A DNA stretch of 64,000 bases from an uncultured Nitrospira sp. (GTDB lineage Bacteria > Nitrospirota > Nitrospiria > Nitrospirales > Nitrospiraceae), in assembly GCA_902500825.1 (NCBI GenBank), contig CABVRX010000001.1:1-64000 (forward strand). The letters run 5' to 3'. Of this stretch, positions 8,310 to 16,469 are shown piece after piece. Both the position numbers and the translations under genes were made by a program. Within the stretch, counting starts at the first letter, position 1. Each line of letters begins with the position of its first letter. A model generated the notes under the pieces. The model saw only the letters and a program-made list of their open reading frames with translations, was not told the origin of the DNA and did not search any database.

Positions 8310-9875
8310 ATGTTCTCCAAGTTCTCGATCAATCAGCGGATGATCATCCTCATCGCTCTGGCCGGGTCGGTGGCGGGCCTTATCGCGCTTGCGCTCTGGA
8401 CGCAGCAACCGGATATGCAGGTGTTGTTCACGAATCTCGGCAGCGAGGACGCCGCCGCCATCATCGACAAGCTGAAAGAGACGAAAGTGCCGTACGAAAC
8501 GACCGGCGGTGGATCGACGGTGCTGGTACCGAGCGCCCAAGTGCACGACCTACGACTGCAATTGGCGACCCAAGGGCTTCCCCACGGAGGAGGGGTCGGG
8601 TTCGAGATTTTTGACCGGACGTCGATCGGCATGTCCGAATTCGTCCAGAAGCTCAACTATCGTCGTGCCTTACAGGGTGAGTTGGCGAGAACCGTTGCGC
8701 AGCTGCCGGAAGTCGAACGGGCGCGGGTGCATCTGGCGATTCCCGAACGTCGGCTCTTCGCCAGCGAACAAGAGAAAGCGCGGGCATCCGTGATCGTGTC
8801 GCTTCGCAGCGGGCAACAGCTGACTCAGGCGCAGGTGCAAGGGGTCATCCACCTGGTATCGAGCAGCGTCGAAGGTTTGCAGGCCCGCGATGTGACTGTG
8901 GTGGATGGGCACGGGCGTATGTTGTCCGCCACGATGACGGATGAAACCTCCGGTTTGACCAATGCACAGCTCGACTATCAGCGCAGCATCGAAAAGGACG
9001 TGGAATCGCGTATTCAGACGATGTTGGAACGGATCGTCGGCGCCAATAAAGCTGTCGTACGTGTATCCAGCGTGGTGAATTTCAGGAAGGTTGAAACGAC
9101 GGAAGAGCGATACGATCCGAACAGCCAGGTTGTAAGGAGCGAACAGCGAGGGCAGGAAAAGGCCAATGGCTCCAACGGCGTCGGCGGCGGTGTGCCGGGC
9201 GTGCAGTCGAATGTCCCACCGGGCACGGATCAAGAACCTGCACAAACCAGCTCGAACAATAGTCAGATGAAAAATGAAACGGTCAACTACGAGATCAGTC
9301 GAACCGTTTCAAAAATCGTCGAGCCGGTAGGCGTCATTAAACAATTGTCCGTGGCCGTGCTGGTCGATGGCATCTATGAAACACCCAAAACCGGTGATGG
9401 ACAGTCGGCGGAGACACCGGCTGCCGCACGCAAATACACCCCCCGTTCGGAAGAAGATCTCAAGCGGATTGAAGATATCGTCAAGAAAGCGATGGGCTAT
9501 TCGGACGAGCGACAGGATCAAGTTCAAGTCGTCAACGTTCAATTCGGGACGGAATCGGACGAGCCTCAGGGTATGACCGCAGAAGCCGCGACGGAGGGTC
9601 CCAAGCCATGGTTGCCGTATCTCCGCTATGCGGTCGGAATCCTTCTGTTTACAGTAATCCTCTTGTTCGTCGTTCGTCCATTATTGGCCATGTTGGGTTC
9701 GACCACGGCGCAGACGCAGACTGAAGTGTCGCACTCTGCGCTACCCGGCGCCGTCGGAGCGGCAGAGGCCTCATTGGCCGGCTCGCCGGATCGTGCGCAG
9801 ATCATCGACATGGCGAGAAAGAACCCCGACACGACTGCCGTGGTCGTGAAGCAGTGGCTCAAAACTCCCACATAG
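8310..9875 (+). CDS. fliF: flagellar MS-ring protein FliF
   Basis: 521 residues, near the usual 530-570. One transmembrane helix near the N-terminus (about 12-33), a large periplasmic ring-building region with the TQGLPHGGGVGFE stretch, and a second transmembrane helix (YAVGILLFTVILLFVV, about 432-455) followed by the short cytoplasmic tail that binds FliG. AAGGAG at 8294-8299 is 10 nt before ATG 8310; the in-frame GTG at 8301 is too close to that site. FliF forms the inner-membrane platform on which rotor and export gate are built. It follows the repeat element and precedes fliG by 9 nt. Confidence 0.95.
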   Translation: MFSKFSINQRMIILIALAGSVAGLIALALWTQQPDMQVLFTNLGSEDAAAIIDKLKETKVPYETTGGGSTVLVPSAQVHDLRLQLATQGLPHGGGVGFEIFDRTSIGMSEFVQKLNYRRALQGELARTVAQLPEVERARVHLAIPERRLFASEQEKARASVIVSLRSGQQLTQAQVQGVIHLVSSSVEGLQARDVTVVDGHGRMLSATMTDETSGLTNAQLDYQRSIEKDVESRIQTMLERIVGANKAVVRVSSVVNFRKVETTEERYDPNSQVVRSEQRGQEKANGSNGVGGGVPGVQSNVPPGTDQEPAQTSSNNSQMKNETVNYEISRTVSKIVEPVGVIKQLSVAVLVDGIYETPKTGDGQSAETPAAARKYTPRSEEDLKRIEDIVKKAMGYSDERQDQVQVVNVQFGTESDEPQGMTAEAATEGPKPWLPYLRYAVGILLFTVILLFVVRPLLAMLGSTTAQTQTEVSHSALPGAVGAAEASLAGSPDRAQIIDMARKNPDTTAVVVKQWLKTPT

Positions 9876-9884
9876 CGCATCGCA

Positions 9885-10877
9885 ATGGCGAAAAACCTGA
9901 CGGGTGAACAGAAAGCGGCGATTCTTCTTCGTGCCATCGGAGAAGAAGCGGCCGCTCAGGTCATGAAGCAACTCGATCCCAAAGAAATCAAACGGCTGGG
10001 AGGTTTCATGAACGGCACCGCCCAAATTTCACGAGATGAAGAAGAGGCGGTCATCTCAGATTTTCGGACTGCCAGCGCGTCCGGCGACGTTCAGTTTCAA
10101 GGAAAAGAGTTCATCAAGACCGTACTCGTTAAGGCGTTGGGGCCAGAAAAGGCGGCGCGGATCATTGAATCCATGACCCGCAAGAGCTATCCCGGGCTGG
10201 AGGCGTTGAAATGGGCGGATGTGAAAACTCTTGTCCAAATGTTGAAGGTCGAGCATGCGCAAACGGTGGCCGTCATTCTTGCCCATCTTGAAAGCGAGCA
10301 AGCCGGGCAAGTGCTTGCAGGGCTTCCGGAAGCGATGCGCGGAGACGTGGCGCTTCGCCTTGCCACCATGGAGGAGGTGCAGCCGGACATCTTGGAAGAG
10401 CTCAGCCAAAGCATGCAGGAGACGTTGCTGGCGAGTAAAGGCATGGGTTCACAGAGCATCGGAGGGCCCGAGGTGATGGCCGACATTCTGACACGAATGG
10501 ATAAGGCCAACGAGGGCGGCATCATGGTCAAGATTGCGGAGAAGAGCCAGCCGTTGGCGGATGCAATCCGGGCGCTCATGTTCGTCTTCGACGACCTGAT
10601 AAAGGTCGATGATCGCGGCATACAGGAATTGATGAAAGAAATCAGCAAGGACGATCTTCCGCTGGCCCTCCGCGGAGCCAATCCTGAGGTCAAGGAAAAA
10701 TTCTTCAAAAATATGTCGAGTCGTGCCGCTGAAATGTTGAAAGAGGATATGGAGGCGAGAGGACCTGTCAAGGTGTCCGATATCGAGAGAGCCCAGCAGA
10801 ATATCTTAAAAGTCTGCAGAAAACTTGAGGAAGAAGGACGTATCGTCATTGCGGGCGCAGGAGAGGAGATGCGGTAG
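9885..10877 (+). CDS. fliG: flagellar motor switch protein FliG
   Basis: 330 residues, the standard length. The N-terminal part (LTGEQKAAILLRAIGEEAAA) binds the FliF tail, the middle has the EHAQTVAVILAHL motif, and the C-terminal domain carries the charged residues that meet the stator (around MFVFDDLIKVDDRGIQELM). FliG turns ion-driven stator force into rotation. There is no strong ribosome site before ATG 9885. Its TAG stop overlaps the next gene's GTG start (TAGTG). Confidence 0.96.
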   Translation: MAKNLTGEQKAAILLRAIGEEAAAQVMKQLDPKEIKRLGGFMNGTAQISRDEEEAVISDFRTASASGDVQFQGKEFIKTVLVKALGPEKAARIIESMTRKSYPGLEALKWADVKTLVQMLKVEHAQTVAVILAHLESEQAGQVLAGLPEAMRGDVALRLATMEEVQPDILEELSQSMQETLLASKGMGSQSIGGPEVMADILTRMDKANEGGIMVKIAEKSQPLADAIRALMFVFDDLIKVDDRGIQELMKEISKDDLPLALRGANPEVKEKFFKNMSSRAAEMLKEDMEARGPVKVSDIERAQQNILKVCRKLEEEGRIVIAGAGEEMR

Positions 10878-11902
10878 TGACGGAGATGACCATCCCGACA
10901 TCAGCTGTTCCTACGAGAAACGCTCCGCGACTGCAGGGAACGGTCTTGGTCGTTGATGACGATGAGGGCGTTCGAAGTTTGCTCTTTGAATTGTTGCGGC
11001 GGGAAGGCGTGCCCATTCGGGTTTCTGATTCCGGACAATCGGCACTCTCAATGGTGAAGCAGATAGCTCCCGCGCTGCTGATCATCGATGTCGTATTACC
11101 GGATCGAGATGGAATTGCACTGCTGGAGGAGGCACAGCGGATCGACAGTCGTATGATGGGAATCGTGATGACCGGAGCGGCCTCGATCGAACTGGCCGTT
11201 CGTGCGATGCAGGCCGGCGCCGTCGATTTCTTGATGAAACCCTTTCACAATGACGCGGTGCTCGCAACCGTGCGCCGTGCACTGGAACTCTATCGGTTGC
11301 GCAACGATCATACGGTCCTGAAGCATGCCGCTGTACGGTCCGGCGCCGTACGGCTGCAAAATGTCCCCTTTCAGACATTCGGGGATGACGGCACGCTCCG
11401 AGGGGAGAATGATCTGACGGAATACGAACGTGGTCTGGCGGACGGCCGGCGACAGTCCCAAGCGCAACGTCAACAAGATCTCGCTGTGCTGATGGAGACC
11501 GTCGGGAAGTTTGATGCCGCTCGGTCCGCGCTTCAACGGACGATCGACGACGACATCATCGCGCTTTCGCTTCAGATCGCATCCAAAATACTTCATGAGT
11601 CGGCCGAGTCCCGTCGCGAACAGATCGTGACGCAGGTCAAGGCGGCACTCGGCGCCGTTCAAGAGTCGGACAGCGTGGTGATACAAGTGCATCCGGCAGA
11701 TGCGGCCGTACTGGAAGAGGTTCGGGCGGAGCTTGCAGGACGACAGAACATCGCACTGAAGCTGATCATCGAGCCGGTAGCCTCTCTCCCACGAGGAGGC
11801 TGTCTTCTGCATACCGCAACACGATTGGTCGATGCCTCTCTCGATACGCAATTAGTTCGCTTGGGCGAGACCTTGAGGAATAGGGCGCATCATGAGTCTT
11901 AG
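10877..11902 (+). CDS. fliH: receiver domain fused to FliH, flagellar export ATPase regulator
   Basis: 341 residues, much longer than usual FliH (about 230). Residues 22-135 are a complete response-regulator receiver: acidic DDD 27-29, phospho-acceptor D71 in LLIIDVVLPDRDG, T99 and K121, all in place. After a linker, residues 180-335 match the FliH/YscL C-terminal part: a charged coiled coil with repeated Q/R, then SLQIASKILHES and the region ending in EPVASLPRGGCLLHT. FliH binds and restrains the ATPase FliI at the export gate, and the next gene is fliI (11-nt overlap). The fusion suggests that phosphorylation could tune export. GTG 10877 has AGGAGAGGAG 8 nt upstream; an ATG three codons later is an alternative. 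Confidence 0.88.
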   Translation: MTEMTIPTSAVPTRNAPRLQGTVLVVDDDEGVRSLLFELLRREGVPIRVSDSGQSALSMVKQIAPALLIIDVVLPDRDGIALLEEAQRIDSRMMGIVMTGAASIELAVRAMQAGAVDFLMKPFHNDAVLATVRRALELYRLRNDHTVLKHAAVRSGAVRLQNVPFQTFGDDGTLRGENDLTEYERGLADGRRQSQAQRQQDLAVLMETVGKFDAARSALQRTIDDDIIALSLQIASKILHESAESRREQIVTQVKAALGAVQESDSVVIQVHPADAAVLEEVRAELAGRQNIALKLIIEPVASLPRGGCLLHTATRLVDASLDTQLVRLGETLRNRAHHES

Positions 11903-13199
11903 TCATCTGATCGAGCGCATCGACTCTATTGAAGTTTCCGGAAGAGTGGCGCAAGCGGTCGGGATCGTCGTGGAAGGATATGGGCCGATGACGACCGTCG
12001 GAGAACTTTGCCGAATTACCAGAGAGGTGGAGGGAGGGCCGATTGCCGCGGAAGTTGTGGGATTCCGAGGAGACCGTGTCCTCCTCATGCCCCTGGGAGA
12101 CATGCAGGGGATCGGGCCGGGAAGTCGAATTACCATGTCAGGCCAAGTGGCCAATCTCGCCGTCGGACCGGGCTTACTGGGAAGGGTTCTCGACGGCTGC
12201 GGAAATCCGCTGGACGGCAAAGGGCCGCTGACGGCCACGGAGCGCTACCCACTGTATGCCAGCGCGCCGAACCCGTTACAACGAGCTCGTCTACGCGTAC
12301 CGCTTGATCTCGGCGTGCGTGCGATCAACGGGTTTCTTACGTGCGGACGTGGTCAGAAGATGGGCATCTTTTCCGGTTCCGGGGTTGGGAAGAGCGTGCT
12401 CCTAGGCATGATCAGCCGGTACACAAAAGCGGATGTCAACGTCATCGCCCTCATCGGAGAGCGAGGTCGCGAGGTCAACGAATTTCTGGAACGCGATCTG
12501 GGTGCAGAGGCACTCAGACGATCGGTGGTGGTGGTGGCGACCTCGGATCAAGCCCCGCTTATACGGCTACGTGCGGCGTTGGTGGCGACGACCATTGCGG
12601 AATACTTTCGTGATGGGGGGAAGCAGGTCTTGTTGTTGATGGATTCCCTCACACGATTGGCCTATAGCCAGAGAGAAGTGGGTTTGGCGATCGGAGAACC
12701 TCCGACGACCAAGGGGTATACCCCCTCGGTGTTTACCCTCTTGCCGAAACTGCTGGAACGTGTCGGGACCGGGCCAGGTCCGGGAACCATTACCGGATTG
12801 TATACGGTCCTCGTCGATGGCGACGATCTCACCGATCCAATCGCCGATGCCGCTCGCTCGATCTTGGACGGCCATATTGTCTTGTCACGCGCATTGGCCG
12901 CCCGCAATCACTTTCCTGCGATCGATCTCCTCCAAAGCACCAGCCGAGTCATGCGGGATATCGTTGAACGGGGACACTACGATGCCGCCAAAAAGCTCCT
13001 CGAATTGGTGGCCCGGTATCGCCAATCTGAAGACCTGGTTGTGCTGGGAGCGTATAAGCCCGGGATGAACGCCGCGCTCGACCGTGCGGTTCACGCGCAG
13101 GAGGCGATCAATAGTTATTTGAGGCAAGATATTGATCAACCGGCCGGCCTGCCCGCGTCGGTGCAGCAACTTGAGGCACTGGCTCAGCAGGCGGCATGA
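11892..13199 (+). CDS. fliI: flagellar type III export ATPase FliI
   Basis: 435 residues, the usual length. It resembles the F1-ATPase beta subunit: P-loop GSGVGKS at 162-168 (K167), then IGERGREVNEF and the DSLTRLAYSQREVGLAIGEP block specific to type III export ATPases. FliI hydrolyses ATP at the export gate to feed rod, hook and filament subunits. It overlaps the REC-FliH gene by 11 nt and the fliJ start by 4 nt, so the three are tightly coupled in translation. Confidence 0.97.
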   Translation: MSLSHLIERIDSIEVSGRVAQAVGIVVEGYGPMTTVGELCRITREVEGGPIAAEVVGFRGDRVLLMPLGDMQGIGPGSRITMSGQVANLAVGPGLLGRVLDGCGNPLDGKGPLTATERYPLYASAPNPLQRARLRVPLDLGVRAINGFLTCGRGQKMGIFSGSGVGKSVLLGMISRYTKADVNVIALIGERGREVNEFLERDLGAEALRRSVVVVATSDQAPLIRLRAALVATTIAEYFRDGGKQVLLLMDSLTRLAYSQREVGLAIGEPPTTKGYTPSVFTLLPKLLERVGTGPGPGTITGLYTVLVDGDDLTDPIADAARSILDGHIVLSRALAARNHFPAIDLLQSTSRVMRDIVERGHYDAAKKLLELVARYRQSEDLVVLGAYKPGMNAALDRAVHAQEAINSYLRQDIDQPAGLPASVQQLEALAQQAA

Positions 13200-13636
13200 G
13201 CCTCGAGTCGTTACGGAAGCTCCGTGCCCAGACTGTAGAGACCCTGATGATGGAATTGGCGCAGATCACCCGCACCATGGCTCAGAGCGAGGAACAGTAT
13301 CGGGACATGGAAATCCAGATTCAGAAGGATGCCGACGCGTATCACCGCCAATCAGCGCAAGGGATGACGATAGAAGCGTGGATGGAATGGCAGGGGCGCA
13401 TGGATTCCCAACAGGCCGCGCTCTGTCGAACGCGTCGCAAGATTGATCAAGCCGTTGAGGCATGGCAACACATCAAGGCACGTCTGGTCGAAGCCGGTAG
13501 GGAGCGCAAACTTCTGGATCGTGTCGCCGACAGACGGCTCGAAGCCCAACGTGCCGAGGCGGGGCGACAGGAGCAACGGATGACAGATGAAGCGGCGAGC
13601 CGACGGTATTCCACCGGAAAAGCACACAACTCATGA
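13196..13636 (+). CDS. fliJ: flagellar export protein FliJ
   Basis: 146 residues, almost all helix with long charged heptads, which is the coiled-coil pattern of FliJ. The sequence is poorly conserved in this family, so the call rests on length, coiled coil and position between fliI and motE. FliJ inserts into the FliI hexamer like the gamma subunit of F1 and links it to FlhA. It starts at ATG 13196 overlapping the fliI stop (ATGA) and ends overlapping the next start in the same way. Confidence 0.85.
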   Translation: MSLESLRKLRAQTVETLMMELAQITRTMAQSEEQYRDMEIQIQKDADAYHRQSAQGMTIEAWMEWQGRMDSQQAALCRTRRKIDQAVEAWQHIKARLVEAGRERKLLDRVADRRLEAQRAEAGRQEQRMTDEAASRRYSTGKAHNS

Positions 13637-14382
13637 AGGCACGAACCGTCAGAAGATGGGTTGATCATTTCGGTCTGGGAGGCCGTGGGCGTCTGGCCGG
13701 AACGGTACCAAGGATGAACCGGTCTTCCCAGTTTTGGACGATGGTCGGTGGGATCATCGGCTCGACTATTCTCTTCTGGGTCATGGTGCAATTGGGGCAG
13801 GCGTCCTCCGAACCAAAATACAAAACACCGCCGGCGACGACGAGCGGGCCGAAGCAGGAGGTGACGCCACAAGCGCAGGATGCGGAGAGTTCAGGAGCGG
13901 AGTCCGATGACGATGCGAAATTGTTCGCCCCACCCGTGACGCAAGGACCGGCGATCGATTTGCCGCGTGAAGTGCTTGCGATGCTGGACCAGCGAAAGCG
14001 CGATCTTGACCGACGCGAGCAAACGATTCGCCAGAATGAAGAACGGCTCATGATTGTGAGGGGTCAGGTTGAAGAGCTCTTGGACCAGAACGAAGCCTTG
14101 GAAAAGAAGATCCAGAGCGCGCAGGCCAAAGTTCCCAGTCAACAAGTGAAGCTCCAAGCGGAAAAGGAGCGTGTGGCGCAGGACCAACGGACGCAGCTCG
14201 CCAAAATCTACGAATCCATGCCGTCTGAAGATGCTGCCTCGCGCCTGGAACGTATGCCGGATCGGAAGGCGATCGAAATCCTCAAAATGGTGAAAGCCAA
14301 GACTGCCGGGGCGATCCTTGCGCAGGTCAAAGTCGACCGGGCCGCGAAACTCACGGAGCAGTTGCTGGCGCAAACGCCGTAA
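13633..14382 (+). CDS. motE: MotE-like chaperone with MgtE N-terminal fold
   Basis: 249 residues. One transmembrane helix (about 35-54, MVGGIIGSTILFWVMVQLG), a Pro/Ser-rich periplasmic linker, a long coiled coil (about 115-180), and a C-terminal MgtE_N-like part: AKIYESMPSEDAASRLERMP then KAIEILKMVKAKTAGAILAQ. MotE/FlbB proteins with this layout stabilise the stator MotA/B or its partner MotC in the periplasm. It overlaps fliJ by 4 nt, so it belongs to the export operon although no stator gene is nearby. ATG 13714 would give a shorter tail before the membrane helix. Confidence 0.72.
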   Translation: MKARTVRRWVDHFGLGGRGRLAGTVPRMNRSSQFWTMVGGIIGSTILFWVMVQLGQASSEPKYKTPPATTSGPKQEVTPQAQDAESSGAESDDDAKLFAPPVTQGPAIDLPREVLAMLDQRKRDLDRREQTIRQNEERLMIVRGQVEELLDQNEALEKKIQSAQAKVPSQQVKLQAEKERVAQDQRTQLAKIYESMPSEDAASRLERMPDRKAIEILKMVKAKTAGAILAQVKVDRAAKLTEQLLAQTP

Positions 14383-14383
14383 A

Positions 14384-14422
14384 AGTCAGATGCTCACCAG
14401 ATGCACGATACAAGATCTGACT
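14384..14422 (+). terminator. possible hairpin after motE
   Basis: AGTCAGAT (14384-14391) and ATCTGACT (14415-14422) form a perfect 8-bp inverted repeat around a 23-nt loop, two bases after the motE stop and followed by CTCAATTTT. The long loop and short T run make this a weak terminator candidate at the left edge of the accessory patch. Confidence 0.3.
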
Positions 14423-14451
14423 CTCAATTTTCGTGAAGCAGGCGCACTTCG

Positions 14452-14847
14452 ATGACAGAAACTGAGATTAGAGAAGCCTTCGCACGACACAGGCGGCTGG
14501 CTGGTCCTCGTGGCACCCGCCGGGCACTCACGCCACGGCAGAGGGCCTATGTCTTGGCTAAGACTGGGGGTACTTGTCACGTCTGCGGTGGCGCGGCGGG
14601 TCAATGCTGGCAAGCTGACCACGTGATCCCGCATCTGCACGGCGGTGCACACTCCTTGGACAACTATCTGCCGATCTGCAAGGAGTGCAACCGACTTCGG
14701 TGGAGCTACCGGCCTGAGGTACTACGACTGATGCTCCGCTTCGGTGTCTATATTAAGCGTGAGATTCGGCACGACACGAAACTTGGTCGTCGGCTTATCA
14801 AGCTTGCGACTCGACGATTGCGCCAGAGTGGCAAACGGAGAGCGTGA
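14452..14847 (+). CDS. HNH endonuclease-like protein
   Basis: 131 residues. It has the HNH core: a first Cys pair CHVCGG, then QADHVIPHLHGG, SLDNYLPICKECN with the second Cys pair, i.e. the zinc-supported beta-beta-alpha metal fold of McrA/HNH nucleases (His of DHV and Asn of CN as active-site candidates). The tail is rich in Arg and Lys, as in DNA-binding proteins. No intron, intein or methylase partner is visible. It lies between motE and a broken antitoxin, so it looks like a recent arrival in the flagellar operon. Confidence 0.7.
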   Translation: MTETEIREAFARHRRLAGPRGTRRALTPRQRAYVLAKTGGTCHVCGGAAGQCWQADHVIPHLHGGAHSLDNYLPICKECNRLRWSYRPEVLRLMLRFGVYIKREIRHDTKLGRRLIKLATRRLRQSGKRRA

Positions 14848-15044
14848 GAGAAAAGGGGACAGGCAGGGATGCGGGGCTGGGTGACGCCGCAATGGGCTGT
14901 GGCGTCGGCCTGCTTCCAGTTCTTGGCCTTGATGATAGCCGCGATCTGCCGCATCAGTTCGGCCCGCGCCTGGAGATTGGCTGCCTGCTCAGGAGTGTCG
15001 GCAATCGCATCCCACACGCTGCTGAAAGTTTTGGTTTTGGTCAT
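14748..15044 (-). pseudogene. HigA-like antitoxin, C-terminal half lost
   Basis: The first ~59 residues read as an XRE-type antitoxin of the HigA family: SVWDAIADTPEQAANLQARA, then AELMRQIAAIIKAKNWKQAD and a helix-turn-helix start AHCGVTQPRI. In the family this is followed by a NDLLRGR-like stretch and a further ~30 residues. Here the frame instead runs into unrelated sequence (PACPLFSHAL...) that overlaps the HNH gene on the opposite strand, so the DNA-binding domain is cut near 14868. The motif AAAAGGGGACAGGC lies at the break. It shares 4 nt with the preceding toxin remnant, as in intact higBA pairs. Confidence 0.65.
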
Positions 15045-15229
15045 TGGGTACCTCTCATCAGTTCGGTGAATCGCTTTTTGGCAAGCTCGATGTCACGCTT
15101 GGCCGTCGCCTGCGTTTTCTTCTGGAATGCGTGCAGCACATAGACCGCATCGGCCAGCCTGGCCGTGTAGACCACGCGGTATGTGCCGGTGTCGTCCCAC
15201 ATCCGGATTTCTTCGACGCCGCGCTTCAC
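15041..15229 (-). pseudogene. HigB/RelE-like toxin, N-terminus lost
   Basis: 62 residues that match the C-terminal half of phage-derived Gp49-like HigB toxins: GTYRVVYTARLADAVYVLHA, then FQKKTQATAKRDIELAKKRF. A full toxin is about 110 residues. An in-frame stop TGA (15235-15233, minus strand) precedes the GTG at 15229, and upstream sequence in the other frames shows no toxin N-terminus. A tandem 7-bp duplication, CGCTTCA at 15222-15228 and 15229-15235, lies at the break and would shift the frame. With the truncated antitoxin downstream, this is a dead toxin-antitoxin module in HigBA order. Confidence 0.65.
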
Positions 15230-15343
15230 GCTTCATAGGTTGGATATACATAGACAACCAATTCCGTGCGTCATGTCAAAAGCCCCTGCTTTGCCGAGAG
15301 GCTTTCCCGTAAACCAGCCTTCATTGTGACCAACGTGGCTGTC

Positions 15344-15374
15344 TTGACGCTGTCGGACAGATTTGTTAATCTGT
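15344..15374 (+). promoter_or_regulatory. sigma-70 promoter with overlapping operator for vapBC
   Basis: TTGACG (15344-15349) and TAATCT (15367-15372) are separated by exactly 17 nt. A perfect inverted repeat ACAGATT-TGTT-AATCTGT (15357-15374) covers the -10 box, as expected of an operator bound by the VapBC complex. GGGAGG follows at 15380, 6 nt before the vapB ATG. Confidence 0.75.
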
Positions 15375-15391
15375 ATGACGGGAGGTGGTGC

Positions 15392-15586
15392 ATGGCGCTC
15401 ATTCAAGTGTCCGCTAGATTAAACCCCATACAGCTTAGGCGAGCCCAAAAAGCGCTCGGCGCGAAGACAACCAGCGAAACGTTGCAGCGCGCCTTGGATT
15501 TGGTCACGGAAAAGGCCGTGCATGATCGTATCCTCCAGCGCTATAGCGGTGTGGGCAAGCCCGATGCCTTTGGCGAAGACCACTAA
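15392..15586 (+). CDS. vapB: VapB-type antitoxin
   Basis: 64 residues. The short N-terminal strand plus helices (LIQVSARLNPIQLRRAQKAL, then KTTSETLQRALDLV) suggest the ribbon-helix-helix DNA-binding fold of VapB antitoxins; the tail (YSGVGKPDAFGEDH) would wrap the toxin. I start at ATG 15392, which has GGGAGG 6 nt upstream and follows a well-formed promoter; the frame is open upstream from 15266 but this part has no family similarity. It overlaps the toxin gene by 23 nt. Confidence 0.75.
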   Translation: MALIQVSARLNPIQLRRAQKALGAKTTSETLQRALDLVTEKAVHDRILQRYSGVGKPDAFGEDH

Positions 15587-15989
15587 GTTCGCGCTTCTTG
15601 ATACCGCGATCTACATTGAGAATTTCCGATCCGGCCGCTTTGCCTTTCGCCTGCTGCAATCTCCTTATATCATTCGCTGTTCTTCTGTCGTGCTCCACGA
15701 ATTGCTGCGCGGGGCTCGAACAGCCACTGAACGGAAGTTTGTCCTTGAATTGAGTCAGCGGTGCCAAGTGGTGACGCCCACGGATCAACAGTGGTTGAAT
15801 GCCGCCGAGATCCTCCATCGGCTCAGACGGCGGGAGCACTATGAGACTGTCAAGTTGCGCGAGCTGGCCTTTGACGTGTTGATCGCCCTGTCGGCAAGAA
15901 GTATCGGCGCCAGTGTGATCACGACCAATCACGCAGACTTTCGCGCGATTCAGCGCGAACTGCTTTTTCATCTCCTGTGTTGGGAATAG
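15564..15989 (+). CDS. vapC: VapC-type PIN-domain toxin
   Basis: 141 residues with the PIN ribonuclease pattern: a first acidic residue in FALLDTAIYIEN, a second in VVLHELLRGA, and the C-terminal block RELAFDVLIALSARSIGASV, ITTNHADFR with the remaining acidic positions. Such toxins cleave tRNA or rRNA when their antitoxin is degraded. I place the start at ATG 15564, inside the vapB end, because the PIN domain begins seven codons later. The pair looks intact, unlike the HigBA remnant on its left. Confidence 0.75.
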   Translation: MPLAKTTKFALLDTAIYIENFRSGRFAFRLLQSPYIIRCSSVVLHELLRGARTATERKFVLELSQRCQVVTPTDQQWLNAAEILHRLRRREHYETVKLRELAFDVLIALSARSIGASVITTNHADFRAIQRELLFHLLCWE

Positions 15990-16076
15990 AGGCAAAGTCG
16001 CGAGACAGCTGATCGAGAGACCTTTCTGCTGGGGGTGGCACTTGACCGTGGAATGCCCAGTGATTACAGTGCTTCT

Positions 16077-16469
16077 ATGGTACGAGCTTGCGCGATCGTG
16101 CTCTTTGTGATGTGCCTGGCCGCTCCGGTCTGGGCGACTGAGGCGGAATCGTTCGACCCCGATCAGCCGTTCAAGCAGGCGTTGACCACGAATCTCCTCC
16201 GTTCGCTGCTCAATCAGGCGCTCGATAAGCTGGAAGACCATGTTGAAATCACCGGCAATCTTAACTCGGATGCGTCAAGAGACCATAAGGACAGGCATTT
16301 TCGCTTCAAGTTCTATCCCGATGGCAAGTCACAATCTGATCAGCATCTCACCGCAGAGGGCTGGTTCCGTTTCTCCCCGGAAGCTGGGCAGCACGATTGG
16401 CATTTTAAGTTCGAGTTGCCTAAGGACCACCCAAAGAAACTTTCACCGCAGCTTGAATCACCGCTGTGA
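16077..16469 (+). CDS. small exported protein, function unknown
   Basis: 130 residues from ATG 16077. The N-terminus is a clear signal peptide (VRACAIVLFVMCLAAPVWAT, cleavage after VWA likely). The mature part is polar, with repeated aromatic-charged stretches (HFRFKFYPDGK, EGWFRFSPEAG, HDWHFKFELPK) that suggest beta strands. I recognise no family. GTG 16035 and ATG 16053 are in-frame alternatives that would lengthen the leader. It lies between vapC and the sigma-54 promoter of fliK, so it may belong to the accessory patch or be a small flagellar envelope protein. Confidence 0.5.
   Translation: MVRACAIVLFVMCLAAPVWATEAESFDPDQPFKQALTTNLLRSLLNQALDKLEDHVEITGNLNSDASRDHKDRHFRFKFYPDGKSQSDQHLTAEGWFRFSPEAGQHDWHFKFELPKDHPKKLSPQLESPL

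Noticed and set aside
16036-16052. TGGCACTTGACCGTGG, a sigma-54 look-alike before the small exported protein
   Set aside because: A good TGGCAC, but ten bases after GG come TG instead of GC and the TT is missing.
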